Positions 36,066 to 45,219 of a stretch of 64,000 nucleotides of DNA are shown here, one piece after another. Position 1 is the stretch's first letter; each line of letters opens with the position of its first letter. The notes beneath the pieces are model-generated. The model had not been told where the DNA came from. It saw only the letters and a program-made list of their open reading frames with translations, and searched no databases. The stretch comes from Carnobacterium viridans. GTDB lineage: Bacteria > Bacillota > Bacilli > Lactobacillales > Carnobacteriaceae. The translations under genes were made by a program, and so were the position numbers. Location: positions 682,001 through 746,000 of the forward strand of contig NZ_FNJW01000008.1 in the NCBI RefSeq assembly GCF_900102725.1. Direction: 5' to 3'.

Positions 36066-36221
36066 AAATAGAGTTGGTGCATCAACCTAAAATTTCTTCT
36101 GGAATGAACGGGTTTGCTTATATAGAGCCAAGCTTATAATCTTCAGGCTTACAAGCAACCCTATTCCTCCAAAAATTTTGTATAATCAATTTTAGAAATC
36201 TACCAACACTAAAAATTATAG
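36066..36221. repeat. Dispersed hairpin element, copy C (reverse orientation)
   Basis: Same family as copies A, B, D-F but inverted: starts with CAAATAGAGTTGGT, contains TTCTTCTGGAATGAACGGGT and CAAGCAACCCTATTCCTCC, ends with CTACCAACACTAAAAATTAT. About 155 bp. It lies between the terminator of the CmpX-like gene and the DUF1538 promoter region. Confidence 0.75.
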
Positions 36222-36270
36222 AACCATTTTTACTTATATCTACTGTTGGATAAGTGATTTGTTTAAACAG

Positions 36271-36309
36271 AAAAAAGACGAACCTCTACTAGTAGAAGTT
36301 CGTCTTTTT
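36271..36309 (-). terminator. Terminator of the CmpX/MscS-like gene
   Basis: AAAAAGACGAAC with near-perfect complement around CTCTACTAGTAGAAG, T run on the minus strand, 13 bp after the stop. Confidence 0.9.
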
Positions 36310-36321
36310 CATATGCTTATT

Positions 36322-37584
36322 TTATAAAGTTGGTCCTTGATCGTTTGTTGATTTATTTTCTTTTTCCATCTTTTTATCTAATTTTGCTAATTGACTTTTA
36401 GCAAAGTCGCGTCCGCCAACACCAAATGCAATTGCAAAGGCAACTGACAAAGCTCCTAAGATTAAGATGAAGGCTAAGTTAACAATACTTGTAGCAAATT
36501 GTAATTGATTTAAAGCCATAAATACTGATAAAACAATTAAGATGTATTTCAAAATTTCACCAGCAAATTTATTGCCAGTAGATTTTGAAATGAACCCGCC
36601 TAATGCAGTTCCGCCTACAACACCAATTCCTAAAATAATCAATGCGCTAAGAACAAGTGGCAAGTACGCGATCACTGCTGCACCAATAGAATTTAGAACT
36701 TCTAAGTTTAAAACATTTAACGCTTCAACTACGAAGAATACACTGATAACAACTGTAACTGTTTGTCCAATAATTTTAGCTAAATCAAAATTCATATTTC
36801 CTGAATTTTTTACATATTTAGTTAAATCATTGATACCAGAACTTGAAAGTAAATCTGTTAACAAATTACCGACAAATTTAGCAATAGCAACCCCAACAGC
36901 TAATAGAATTACAGCTACAATAATATTAGGAATAGCAGCTAGAACTTGATTCAATACACCAACAATTGGGCGTGAAATAGAATCAATATTCAACGTTTCT
37001 AAAGCAATGGTTACGATTGGAATTAAAACAACAATATATGCAAGGTTTCCTAAAACTTTAGCCATTGTACTCTTTTGGCTAGCAGAAGGTGTTGTATTAG
37101 CATCTGAACCAGGGCTAGTGAATTTTGAAACCCATTTATCAACATTTAGAGTTAATGCTAAGTTGTAAACAAGATTTTTAACAAAGCGAGCAACGAATAC
37201 TCCAACTGCTACAATTACTGCTGCAGCAAATAAGTTAGGCAAGAAGTTTAATGCACTATCAAACATATTTGAAATTGGTTGTGCAACTGCATCTAATCCT
37301 AACATACTTAAAATACCTGGTAAGAACAATAGCCAAATTAAGAAATAAAGTACTTGTGCTAAGGAATCAATGGTAGTGTCCGCTTGTTCTTGAGAGTTTG
37401 TTACACCCCATTTTGTTAATAGTCGACCAAATCCGGCTGCTTTCAACCCTTTTTGGACAGCTTTTTTAACTAGTGTAGCTACAATCCAAGCCAGTAATAA
37501 TAATAAAATTGCTCCTAATAATGTTGGCAGAAAATCAAAAAATGAATTTAATCCTGAGTTAACTGAATCTGTTACATTGTCCAT
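36322..37584 (-). CDS. CmpX-like/mechanosensitive-channel-related membrane protein
   Basis: 420 aa. Contains four copies of the conserved TM-helix repeat (PF05552-like): each has a proline-bearing start, FLP/YLP/AIP, followed by about 20 hydrophobic residues with G-x-x-x-A/G spacing and a basic end (near residues 18-55, 92-128, 215-250 and 310-345). Proteins of this type (CmpX) are linked to mechanosensitive channels and envelope stress but lack the MscS beta domain. The ATG follows AAAGGAGATG. Monocistronic. Confidence 0.8.
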   Translation of the reverse strand: MDNVTDSVNSGLNSFFDFLPTLLGAILLLLLAWIVATLVKKAVQKGLKAAGFGRLLTKWGVTNSQEQADTTIDSLAQVLYFLIWLLFLPGILSMLGLDAVAQPISNMFDSALNFLPNLFAAAVIVAVGVFVARFVKNLVYNLALTLNVDKWVSKFTSPGSDANTTPSASQKSTMAKVLGNLAYIVVLIPIVTIALETLNIDSISRPIVGVLNQVLAAIPNIIVAVILLAVGVAIAKFVGNLLTDLLSSSGINDLTKYVKNSGNMNFDLAKIIGQTVTVVISVFFVVEALNVLNLEVLNSIGAAVIAYLPLVLSALIILGIGVVGGTALGGFISKSTGNKFAGEILKYILIVLSVFMALNQLQFATSIVNLAFILILGALSVAFAIAFGVGGRDFAKSQLAKLDKKMEKENKSTNDQGPTL

Positions 37585-37738
37585 ACTTTACATCTCCTTT
37601 TTTTTTAATTAATATCTTTACATTTATTAGTATAGCGGATGTAATTTTTTAAAGAAAATAATATGCACCATCTATTTCACTTTTTTACACATTAATCGTT
37701 TAATACTTACTCTACCACTCTTTAACTCATTTATTTCA

Positions 37739-37767
37739 TTGACTAAAAATACATTCATTGTTATATT
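37739..37767 (+). promoter_or_regulatory. Promoter of the MATE gene
   Basis: TTGACT (37739-37744), 17-bp spacer, TATATT (37762-37767), 38 bp before the start codon. Confidence 0.65.
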
Positions 37768-37805
37768 TTTAGGAGTATCTACATAAATAAAATAAGAGAA
37801 GGTGC

Positions 37806-39155
37806 ATGATGATCAAAAAAAATCGGCTTGAAACAGAATCTATTCCAAGATTATTAGCAGAATTTTCGATACCGGCAATTATTGGGATGCTGGTTAATGC
37901 AATTTACAACATTGTGGACCGAATCTTTATTGGAAATGATCCAGTATTAGGATCTTTAGGACTAGCTGCCGTTTCAATTACTTATCCTGTAACATTGGTT
38001 TTATTGGCATTTGCCCTTATGGTAGGTGTCGGAGGATCAACTCGTTTCTCTATTAGCTTAGGTAGAAAAGAAACTGAAAAAGCTAAGTTCTTTTTAGGAA
38101 ATGGAGTTACGCTAGCTATTCTTGCTGGACTATTGTTTATGATTTTAGGAAATACCTTTATTGAACCTATCTTGCGTTTACTAGGTGCAAGTACAGCTGT
38201 TCTTCCATATGCAAAAGATTATTTGAGCGTTATTTTATATGGAGCTGTTTTTCAAAGTGTCGCTATGGCATTGAATAACTTCTCAAGAGCGGATGGAAAC
38301 CCTCGCGTTTCTATGGTCAGTATGATGATTGGTGCTGGATTCAACATCGTATTTGATTACATTTTCATCGTTCAACTCGGTTGGGGTATGAAAGGAGCAG
38401 CATATGCTACTATTGGCGGACAGTTTCTTTCAATGATCTGGCAATTAACCTATTTCTTGGGACCTAGAGCAAATATCAAATTGGTTTTCCAAAACATGAA
38501 GTTAAAAGTTGCCTATGTAAAAGATATCTTAACAACCGGTATACCGGCATTCTTATTGCAAATCGCAAATAGCGTACTGAATATTGTCATCAATGCTAGT
38601 TTAGTTACTTATGGGGGCGACATTGCGATATCAGTTGCTGGTATCATTACTAGTGCAACAACTATTATTATTATGATGGTTTCAGGATTGGTTCAAGGTC
38701 TACAGCCTATTATTAGTTACAATACTGGAGCAGATCGAACCGACCGCGTGAAGCAAGCATTGAAAATTGGTAGTATTGTTGGCGGAATTATCAGCACGTC
38801 AGGTTTCTTAGTTTTCCAGTTATTCCCCGATTTCGTTATTACATTATTCAACCAGGAGCCTGCTGTTGTTTCATTAGGAGTAGAAGCCATCCGAATCTGG
38901 ACAGTAGCCTTTCCACTTGTAGGTATCCAAATCGTATGGGCAAGTTATTTTCAAGCAGTTGGAAAAGTTCAACTGGCCAGCTTTTTAAACTTAGCTCGTC
39001 AAATTATCTTTTTGATTCCTTTAGTTCTCCTATTGTCTTCTATTTTCGGACTTTACGGTATTTATACCGCTGTTCCGATTGCTGAAGCATTAGCTTTTGT
39101 TGTGACATTCACCTTCTTAAAGAGTCAGTTTAAAACGACTCAGCACCCGCTTTAA
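37806..39155 (+). CDS. MATE-family multidrug efflux transporter
   Basis: Membrane antiporter of 449 aa with twelve predicted membrane segments in two related halves, as usual for MATE exporters (NorM/DinF/MepA types); it resembles the MepA branch. Probably uses the Na+ or H+ gradient to export cationic drugs; the substrate cannot be read. Either of two adjacent ATGs (37806, 37809) may be used after GAGAAGG. Own promoter and a shared bidirectional terminator. Confidence 0.93.
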   Translation: MMIKKNRLETESIPRLLAEFSIPAIIGMLVNAIYNIVDRIFIGNDPVLGSLGLAAVSITYPVTLVLLAFALMVGVGGSTRFSISLGRKETEKAKFFLGNGVTLAILAGLLFMILGNTFIEPILRLLGASTAVLPYAKDYLSVILYGAVFQSVAMALNNFSRADGNPRVSMVSMMIGAGFNIVFDYIFIVQLGWGMKGAAYATIGGQFLSMIWQLTYFLGPRANIKLVFQNMKLKVAYVKDILTTGIPAFLLQIANSVLNIVINASLVTYGGDIAISVAGIITSATTIIIMMVSGLVQGLQPIISYNTGADRTDRVKQALKIGSIVGGIISTSGFLVFQLFPDFVITLFNQEPAVVSLGVEAIRIWTVAFPLVGIQIVWASYFQAVGKVQLASFLNLARQIIFLIPLVLLLSSIFGLYGIYTAVPIAEALAFVVTFTFLKSQFKTTQHPL

Positions 39156-39185
39156 CAATTTAATTGATTTCATTAAAGAGTAACC

Positions 39186-39226
39186 AAAAAAACGAGTCGA
39201 GACGTCTAGTCTTGACTCGTTTTTTT
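39186..39226. terminator. Bidirectional terminator between MATE and degV genes
   Basis: AAAAAAACGAGTC... stem with complement around GACGTCTAG and T runs on both strands between convergent genes. Confidence 0.9.
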
Positions 39227-40100
39227 AGTTTTGATACCATTCTGGGCGTTCATCAAAGTAAAAAACGCCAATTCCACCAATTCCAATATGAGAGCCTAGT
39301 ACAGCCCCTATTCGAAATACTTGAGTCTGGCAGTCCGGCAATTCTTCTTTTAACTTCGCCTCAATTGCTCTAGCTGTTTCTTCATCATCGCCGTGACTAA
39401 TCCCAATGGTTTGATCCGTAAAGTTTCCTAGCCCGCTTTTAACATCTTCAATTAGTTTTTTGTAGATTTTTTTCTCTCCGCGAACGAGTTTGTGCATTTT
39501 GATAAAACCATCGTCAACTATCAAGTACGGTTTAATATTTAACGCTGTTCCGACATATCCCGTAGTTTTATTTACGCGCCCGCCTTTAACCAGCCAGTCC
39601 AAGTCCCTTAACGTAAATTTGTAGAGAACATGATCGATGTTCCATTTCATTTGACGAACAATCTCGTCAAATGGCTTTCCAGCTTCGATCATTTTCAATG
39701 CTTGTAGCGCAACAAGTGCTCCACCGCCTGCTCCTCCTCTCGAATCAACTAAGGCCATTTTTCGTTCTGGATATTTCTCTTTGTATTCCTCCATAATCTG
39801 ATGCGCAAATTGGTACGTTCCAGACATTTTTGATGAAAAGGAAAGGTAAATCATATCTTCATTTTCCTGAATCCCTTTATCCAGTACTTTTGTCAAAGAC
39901 TCATAAGAAATTTGAGAAGTCTTTGGCACTTTTCCAGACCGCATTGCTTCGTAAACGGCGTCTACTGTGATTTCTTCGCCATCCAAATACGATTGGTTGT
40001 CGAGTATGATGCTCAGTGGGATGACTTCGAAATCATATTTTTGTTCCATTTCTAAGTTACGATCAATAGTTGTATCAATAATTAATTTTGTCAATTTCAT
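39225..40100 (-). CDS. DegV-family fatty acid-binding protein
   Basis: 291 aa. DegV/FakB proteins bind a fatty acid and present it to the kinase FakA for phosphorylation, feeding exogenous fatty acids into phospholipids. The family ligand-binding motif T-S-Q is at PKTSQIS near residue 56; the carboxylate-binding SGT and the conserved D-S-R-G segment are also visible. It follows a DUF1801 gene by 23 bp and is probably co-transcribed. FakA is not in the window. Confidence 0.92.
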   Translation of the reverse strand: MKLTKLIIDTTIDRNLEMEQKYDFEVIPLSIILDNQSYLDGEEITVDAVYEAMRSGKVPKTSQISYESLTKVLDKGIQENEDMIYLSFSSKMSGTYQFAHQIMEEYKEKYPERKMALVDSRGGAGGGALVALQALKMIEAGKPFDEIVRQMKWNIDHVLYKFTLRDLDWLVKGGRVNKTTGYVGTALNIKPYLIVDDGFIKMHKLVRGEKKIYKKLIEDVKSGLGNFTDQTIGISHGDDEETARAIEAKLKEELPDCQTQVFRIGAVLGSHIGIGGIGVFYFDERPEWYQN

Positions 40101-40123
40101 CTCGCCTTATCTTTGGTTAGCCG

Positions 40124-40552
40124 TTATTTTGTCTCCGGGTAAGTTTCTTCTATATATTTTACGCTGTCTTGTATCAGTTCTTTTAGCACAGCCGGATCGA
40201 TATCGGTCACTTTTTTAATATATAAGCAGCCTTTCCCCATTTTATGCTTGCCAAGTCGAGTTAACTTCTCTGCTCTTTTTTCGTCATCTGGTTGAGAAAG
40301 GTAAATGCTGATTTGAGCTTTTCTAGGAGAGAATCCAACTGGAGCTGCATCTCCCTCATGTCCACTTGCGTACTTGTAGTGGTAATGACCAAAACCAATA
40401 ATTGCTGCTCCCCACATTTTAGGTTCATAACCTGTTTCTTCACTAATTAACTGGATTAAGCGATGCGCATCTTGTCTTTTCTGCTCATCTTCAATTTCTT
40501 CCACAAACTTCGAGACACTTTCTGCCGTTTCTTGCGTTTTATTTTCAATCAT
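40124..40552 (-). CDS. DUF1801-family protein
   Basis: 142 aa from ATG 40550-40552 behind GAGGTG (frame open six codons earlier). Cytoplasmic, small, with the family pattern: WGAAIIGFGHYHYKY, GFSPRKAQISIYL and LGKHKMGKGCLYIKK. The fold is YdhG-like; function is unknown. Likely operon with degV downstream. Confidence 0.85.
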   Translation of the reverse strand: MIENKTQETAESVSKFVEEIEDEQKRQDAHRLIQLISEETGYEPKMWGAAIIGFGHYHYKYASGHEGDAAPVGFSPRKAQISIYLSQPDDEKRAEKLTRLGKHKMGKGCLYIKKVTDIDPAVLKELIQDSVKYIEETYPETK

Positions 40553-40642
40553 TCCATTCACCTCTTCCAAATTAGTTTAATTAGAAGTTACCGTCTCATT
40601 TACTCTCATTCTACCGTATTTTATCTTATTCGTAAAATAACC

Positions 40643-40680
40643 AAAAAGACACGAGAAAACTTTGCTTCTCATGTCTCTTT
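40643..40680 (-). terminator. Terminator downstream of repeat copy D
   Basis: AGACACGAGAA/TTCTCATGTCT (one mismatch) with a T run on the minus strand. It would end the transcript of the VOC-protein gene after it has passed through repeat copy D. Confidence 0.65.
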
Positions 40681-40684
40681 CTTA

Positions 40685-40862
40685 TGGCTCTATACTTTTT
40701 AGTATTGATAGCTTAGTCAAATTAATGGCACGAAAATTCTGAAGGAATAGGTTTTGCTTGTAGCTTGCATTGAATTCAATGCGAATTACAAAGCTTCAGG
40801 CGGTTCCATGGCTCTCCACAAGCAAACCCGTCTATTCCAGAAGATTTTTTTCTTCTATCACT
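40685..40862. repeat. Dispersed hairpin element, copy D
   Basis: From GGCTCTATACTTTTTAGTAT to CTTCTATCAC. The arms (AGTATTGATAG, GGAATAGGTTTTGCTTGTAG; and CATGGCTCTCCACAAGCAAA, CTATTCC, CTATCACTT) pair into one long imperfect hairpin. The right end touches the stop codon (40862-40864) of the minus-strand VOC gene; a terminator follows at 40643-40680. Confidence 0.85.
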
Positions 40863-41284
40863 TAAATATCCATTGCGCTCATATCCATATACATGATTTC
40901 CCATAAGTGCCCATCTAAGTCTTTAAAGCGACGGTAGAACATCATAGCCTCTTCTTCGTCACTTAAAGCAGTAGTTTTATCTTCGGCTCCATTTGCAAGT
41001 GCTGTATTTACAAGTTCATCAACTGCATCTTTCGATTTCACTTGTAAAGCGATAATCGCTTCATTTTCTTTTGATGTATCTGTTATTCCTAGGTGGGTAA
41101 AACTTGTAAAGAACTCTTCCGTTAGCAACATCACAAAAATCGAATCAGAGATAATCATATTTGCTCCCTTATTATCTGTAAACTCCTCATTAAATTTAAA
41201 TCCAAGTGCTTTAAAAAAATTCATTGATTTTGTTAAATCCTTAACAGGCAGATTAACAAAAATTGCTTCTACTCCAACAGTCAT
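40862..41284 (-). CDS. VOC-family protein (glyoxalase/bleomycin-resistance fold)
   Basis: 140 aa from ATG 41282-41284 with GGGAGGTG upstream; a GTG three codons earlier overlaps the ribosome site and is less likely. Two beta-alpha-beta-beta-beta repeats are apparent, with the late DLDGHLWEIM motif. Related to the PhnB/YkcA-like lactoylglutathione lyase-like proteins; the ligand is unknown. Its stop codon abuts hairpin element copy D. A TAATGATCATTA palindrome lies about 75 bp upstream and might be a metal-regulator site (weak). Confidence 0.85.
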   Translation of the reverse strand: MTVGVEAIFVNLPVKDLTKSMNFFKALGFKFNEEFTDNKGANMIISDSIFVMLLTEEFFTSFTHLGITDTSKENEAIIALQVKSKDAVDELVNTALANGAEDKTTALSDEEEAMMFYRRFKDLDGHLWEIMYMDMSAMDI

Positions 41285-41536
41285 TTTCCACACCTCCCTT
41301 ATATCTAGCTTGGTATCTATTCCTATTTGACTAAAATTTATTCACCATTAGTATAATCGTAATGATCATTATTATCCAAAATCTGGTCTTCTTTTTTACA
41401 CGATTTGTTATAAGATAGGCGTTTTGTTTGATTCTTTAGTGTCAAAAGATTATGATTAAATCACTTATTAACATCAACTGGCACTTAAAACTAGAACGCA
41501 ATTAAGTCGTTCAGTGCTCAAAAGGAGAAAAATACC

Positions 41537-42379
41537 ATGATAGATTCAGATATTACAATCGTTTCAGCTACAGATGACGGATTCGTTCCACATTTGGCTA
41601 CTTTATTTTTATCTATTTTAAAAACTAAAAAAGATGAAACCAGAATTAACTTTTATGTTATTGATGACAATATTTCATTAACTTCTAAAGATGCTTTAAA
41701 CCGCATGGTCAACGAATACAATGCCTCAATTAGCTATTTGCAAATTGATACATTGACATTTGAAGATATGGTTGAGAGTGACCGTATTCCTAAAACAGCT
41801 TATTTCAGAATCGCGATACCGAATTATTTGAAACATACAGATATCAAACGAGCAATTTATCTTGACTGTGACATTATTGCTAAAGAAGACGTTGAAAACA
41901 TTTGGAATATTGATCTAGGTGATAACCTATTAGCAGCTGTTGAAGATGCAGGTTTCCATGAACGGTTAGACGCTATGGAAATTGATGCAGAATCCAATAC
42001 GTATTTTAATTCGGGCATGATGATTATTGATATCGAAAAATGGCGTGCTGAAAAAATATCAGAGCAAGTTTTAAAATTCGCTACTGATAACTCAGATGAG
42101 TTAAGATTTCATGATCAAGATGCATTGAATGCTATCTTACATGATCGCTGGTTAGTCCTTCATCCACGATGGAACGCACAAGCTTACATTATTACGAAAG
42201 AACAAAAACATCCTACAAAAATTGGGAACCAAGAATATACTGAGGCACGCAATGAACCGGCTTTAATTCACTACAGCGGACATGTTAAGCCTTGGCAAAG
42301 TGAATCAGATCATCCTTACCGAGATGAGTATTTAAATGTACGAGCTGAAACGCCATTCCCTATGGAAGACGAAGGTTAA
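41537..42379 (+). CDS. GT8-family glycosyltransferase
   Basis: Retaining GT-A glycosyltransferase, 280 aa, of the general-stress/LPS-galactosyltransferase-like GT8 group. The D-x-D motif is in YLDCDII near residue 112, with the FHDQDALN block and C-terminal HYSGHVKPW motif typical of the family. Probably adds glucose or galactose to a surface polymer or lipid; the acceptor is unknown. The ATG follows AAAAGGAG. Terminator follows. Confidence 0.92.
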   Translation: MIDSDITIVSATDDGFVPHLATLFLSILKTKKDETRINFYVIDDNISLTSKDALNRMVNEYNASISYLQIDTLTFEDMVESDRIPKTAYFRIAIPNYLKHTDIKRAIYLDCDIIAKEDVENIWNIDLGDNLLAAVEDAGFHERLDAMEIDAESNTYFNSGMMIIDIEKWRAEKISEQVLKFATDNSDELRFHDQDALNAILHDRWLVLHPRWNAQAYIITKEQKHPTKIGNQEYTEARNEPALIHYSGHVKPWQSESDHPYRDEYLNVRAETPFPMEDEG

Positions 42380-42383
42380 AAAT

Positions 42384-42427
42384 AAAAATGAGACAGAGGA
42401 GATTTTAATTCCTCTGTCTCATTTTTT
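42384..42427. terminator. Bidirectional terminator between GT8 and DUF503 genes
   Basis: AAAATGAGACAGAGGA pairs with its perfect complement around a 10-nt loop, with A and T runs; it overlaps the stop codon of the DUF503 gene. Confidence 0.92.
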
Positions 42428-42707
42428 ATAGTTCTTCTCGTTCGATTGAATGGATCTCAACTTCTCCGTTATCTTCAATCTCTTGAATTACTTGATCCAG
42501 TGTTTGCTGACATACGATTCGATTATTGCTTACCACAGCAATTCCCAGGACGCCTTGATTGATTGTATCATACGCTTCAACTTCAGAAATACTGACATTA
42601 AACTTATTCTGTGTTTTTTTGATAATGCTTTTTATTACACTGCGTTTGTTTTTTAAAGAATACGAATGGTAGATGAGAAAAGATACTTTCATACCTATAA
42701 TAACCAT
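42426..42707 (-). CDS. DUF503-family protein (YlxP-like)
   Basis: 93 aa, matching YlxP of the nusA-infB region in Bacillales, which has been linked to ribosome maturation; here it is outside that operon. Conserved block: SYSLKNKRSVIKSII. Start ATG 42705-42707 with GGGAG upstream. Follows the RsuA-like gene on the same strand with no clear terminator between them, so both RNA-related genes may be co-transcribed. Confidence 0.88.
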   Translation of the reverse strand: MVIIGMKVSFLIYHSYSLKNKRSVIKSIIKKTQNKFNVSISEVEAYDTINQGVLGIAVVSNNRIVCQQTLDQVIQEIEDNGEVEIHSIEREEL

Positions 42708-42805
42708 ATTGAGTCTCCCTTAAACACATTTTTATTTTGATATCGAGTTGTACTAATCAAATGACAGATGAAATTCCAGCTCATTAGACTAATACCGATT
42801 AAAAA

Positions 42806-43525
42806 TCATTTAAAGTAAGGTTTTAATGCAGCTAGCTCTTCTGAATGCAACGCTCGGTAAGAGCCTAATGGCAATGTATTGTCGAGTTGCAGCGGACCTA
42901 TCGAAAGCCGTTTAAGGTAGATGACTTTTTTCCCAACCGATAAGAACATTTTCTTAACTTGATGAAACTTTCCTTCGCTAATCTCCACTAACACTTTACT
43001 TTCAGTATCACTTTGGCTAAGAATGGTCAATTTTGCTGGTTTACATTTAACGCCCCCATCAAACACAATTCCGGAAGCAAATGCATATTGGTCGTCACTA
43101 GTGACTCGTTCATTAACAACAGCTTCATAACACTTTACCACTTTTTTTTGAGGAATCAGCAACTGATAACCCAACTGCCCGTTATTTGTCAGTAAAAGCA
43201 ATCCCTCAGTATCCTTATCCAGTCGTCCTACCGGAAATAATCCGGGTACGCGTTGGGAAGGTTCTATTAAATCAATAACCGTCTGATTTGACAAGTCAGT
43301 TACTGCACTCACTACACCGGCTGGTTTGTGCAGCATATAGTAGACATGTGGTTGATAAAGGATGCGTTCTCCAGAAACACTAACTTCTTGTAACTGCGGG
43401 TCCACATTAAGGTTATCCACTAGTGCAATTTTTCCATTTACTTGAACTTGTTTGCTTTTAATCAATCGTTTAACTGTACGGCGTGAACCGAATCCTGTCT
43501 CAAACAATAATTTATCTAGCCGCAT
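42806..43525 (-). CDS. RsuA-family rRNA pseudouridine synthase
   Basis: 239 aa. N-terminal S4 RNA-binding domain (residues 1-60, SRRTVKRLIK), then the catalytic domain with GRLDKDTEGLLLLT carrying the catalytic Asp. RsuA/RluB/RluE/RluF-type enzymes modify helix positions in 16S or 23S rRNA; the short length favours an RsuA-like 16S enzyme. The target is not certain. Confidence 0.93.
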   Translation of the reverse strand: MRLDKLLFETGFGSRRTVKRLIKSKQVQVNGKIALVDNLNVDPQLQEVSVSGERILYQPHVYYMLHKPAGVVSAVTDLSNQTVIDLIEPSQRVPGLFPVGRLDKDTEGLLLLTNNGQLGYQLLIPQKKVVKCYEAVVNERVTSDDQYAFASGIVFDGGVKCKPAKLTILSQSDTESKVLVEISEGKFHQVKKMFLSVGKKVIYLKRLSIGPLQLDNTLPLGSYRALHSEELAALKPYFK

Positions 43526-43673
43526 TCGATTGCTCCTTCTACTTTATCTGTTTATAGTTATAGAATACGGCACAGCTCTCTTATTTGTCAATGTATGATC
43601 TATCGTCTTCTAAGGAGACAATCAAAACATCTTAATGGAACAAATTTCTTTTTAGTCGTTGTTTGTTCCGTTC

Positions 43674-44756
43674 TTATGAATTTTGAAAATAAGATTCATC
43701 TAACAAAATGATCTTTTCATCGAGATCAACTGTTGCACTGACACCATAAGGTAACGCACATCTAGGATAAGCATGTCCGAAATTAACATTATATAGAATA
43801 GGCAATGTTTCATCATTAATCACTTTTAAATAAATTTCTTTATAGTTTTCGTAATACGCCTCATTTTGTGGTTTTCCAATAATCAATCCGCTAATAACAG
43901 AAAAAATACCCGTTTGCTTTAACGTTTCCAGATATTTCTTTAAGGCATCTGGAGTCGGTTTTTCTTCACTTGTTTCTAAAAATAAAATTTTATCTGTCCA
44001 TTCCTTTAACGAAGGAAACAATTGATAGTTTTTACAAATCTCTGCTTCATCTGAGTACCGTTCTCCTGCCAACACATCATAGAGACTTTCCACGCAACCT
44101 CCAAGCAAAGGACCAGAAAAGGTTCCTGTTCCTTGCAAAACTTCATAACCATACTTTTCATCATGCTGCATCCGATCTTGCCCTAAAGCTTTTCTAGAAA
44201 AATCAGTACGCTCTTCATACCATAAATTACTGGAACGAATTTCTTGTTGTTCATGACCTTCAAAGTAACCTTGTAATGTTTCTTTTGTGTATGGCAACAA
44301 ATGATTTGCTAATTCAGCTATATCTGTAATAAAGCTTGGTCCATAAAACGAAACCATACCTAATTTGTAAAACATCAAATGGTTTATTGTCGTGTCAGAA
44401 AACCCTGTAAATAATTTAGGCGTCTCTTGTACATTTCGTATAAATTCTTCGTCTTCCAATAAATAGGGCAGCAATCGATAAGTATCGTCGCCTCCAATTG
44501 CCGCTATAATGCCTTTAATAGTTGGATCTTTAAAAGCGTCTTTTAGATCTTGTGCTCGCGCTTTAGGGTGATCTCTTAGATAGTCTACTCCTTTAAGTGT
44601 ATTCGTCATCAATACGGGCTTCAATCCTAAAGCCTCTAAGCGTTTTCCCCCTAATTCTAATTGATGCGCACAAGATTCCTCGCCTAAAATACCACTCGAA
44701 AGACTAACTATGGCTACTTTATCTCCATTCTTTAACGAATAAGGTTTTATCATCAT
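43674..44756 (-). CDS. S66-family LD-carboxypeptidase / MccF-like serine peptidase
   Basis: 360 aa. The catalytic serine lies in the GFSDTT nucleophile elbow near residue 119, the glutamate and histidine of the Ser-Glu-His triad in the FLETSEE and NFGHAYPR segments. Such enzymes either trim tetrapeptides of muropeptides or inactivate microcin C-like peptide-nucleotides; the longer MccF-type organisation is seen, so self-immunity or detoxification is possible. The start follows GGAGGG (two adjacent ATGs). Confidence 0.87.
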   Translation of the reverse strand: MMIKPYSLKNGDKVAIVSLSSGILGEESCAHQLELGGKRLEALGLKPVLMTNTLKGVDYLRDHPKARAQDLKDAFKDPTIKGIIAAIGGDDTYRLLPYLLEDEEFIRNVQETPKLFTGFSDTTINHLMFYKLGMVSFYGPSFITDIAELANHLLPYTKETLQGYFEGHEQQEIRSSNLWYEERTDFSRKALGQDRMQHDEKYGYEVLQGTGTFSGPLLGGCVESLYDVLAGERYSDEAEICKNYQLFPSLKEWTDKILFLETSEEKPTPDALKKYLETLKQTGIFSVISGLIIGKPQNEAYYENYKEIYLKVINDETLPILYNVNFGHAYPRCALPYGVSATVDLDEKIILLDESYFQNS

Positions 44757-44898
44757 TTCCCTCCTTCTATTAGTTCTAAAATAGTTCTAAAATTATTATA
44801 TGTATTTTTAATAATATACCAAACTTCTTTAAAAATAGCATTTTATTAGATGATTTTTTATTTTTAGTGTTAGTTTGACACCTTGTTCTAAATGCTAT

Positions 44899-44933
44899 TA
44901 AAAATACGTCCGCTACTTTATGTAGCAGACGCA
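44899..44933 (-). terminator. Hairpin left of repeat copy E
   Basis: GTCCGCTAC (44908-44916) pairs with GTAGCAGAC (44922-44930), one mismatch, T-rich on the minus strand. It would terminate the small membrane protein gene after repeat copy E. Confidence 0.65.
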
Positions 44934-44938
44934 TTCTT

Positions 44939-45192
44939 TGGCTCTATACTTTTTAGTGTTGATAGCTTAGTTAAATTAATGGCACGAAATTTCTGATGGA
45001 ATAGGGTTTGCTTGTAGCCATGAAAAGAATTCAATGCGAATTACAAAGCGTTGGCAATTACGCTTTGTTTAAGGCTTGAAAGTCTGAAGACTATGACTTT
45101 TAGGCTTCAGGTGATTCCATGGCTCTCCACAAGCAAACCCGTCTATTCCAGAAGAAATGTTGTTTTCTTCTATCAACGCTATTTGACGAAGA
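44939..45192. repeat. Dispersed hairpin element, copy E
   Basis: Left end GGCTCTATACTTTTTAGTGT, inverted ends AGTGTTGATAG (44955-44965) and CTATCAACGCT (45170-45180), right boundary ATTTGACGAAGAG. An inner hairpin AAGGCTTGAAAGTC/GACTTTTAGGCTT lies between the arms. Located between the stop of the minus-strand gene at 45220 and the hairpin at 44899-44933. Confidence 0.85.
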
Positions 45193-45219
45193 GTAGTATC
45201 TTTCAGTTTAAAGATAATC

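Noticed and set aside
41350..41376. Fur/PerR box upstream of the VOC gene
   Set aside because: Only the TAATGATCATTA core matches; the outer halves are poor, so no feature was called.
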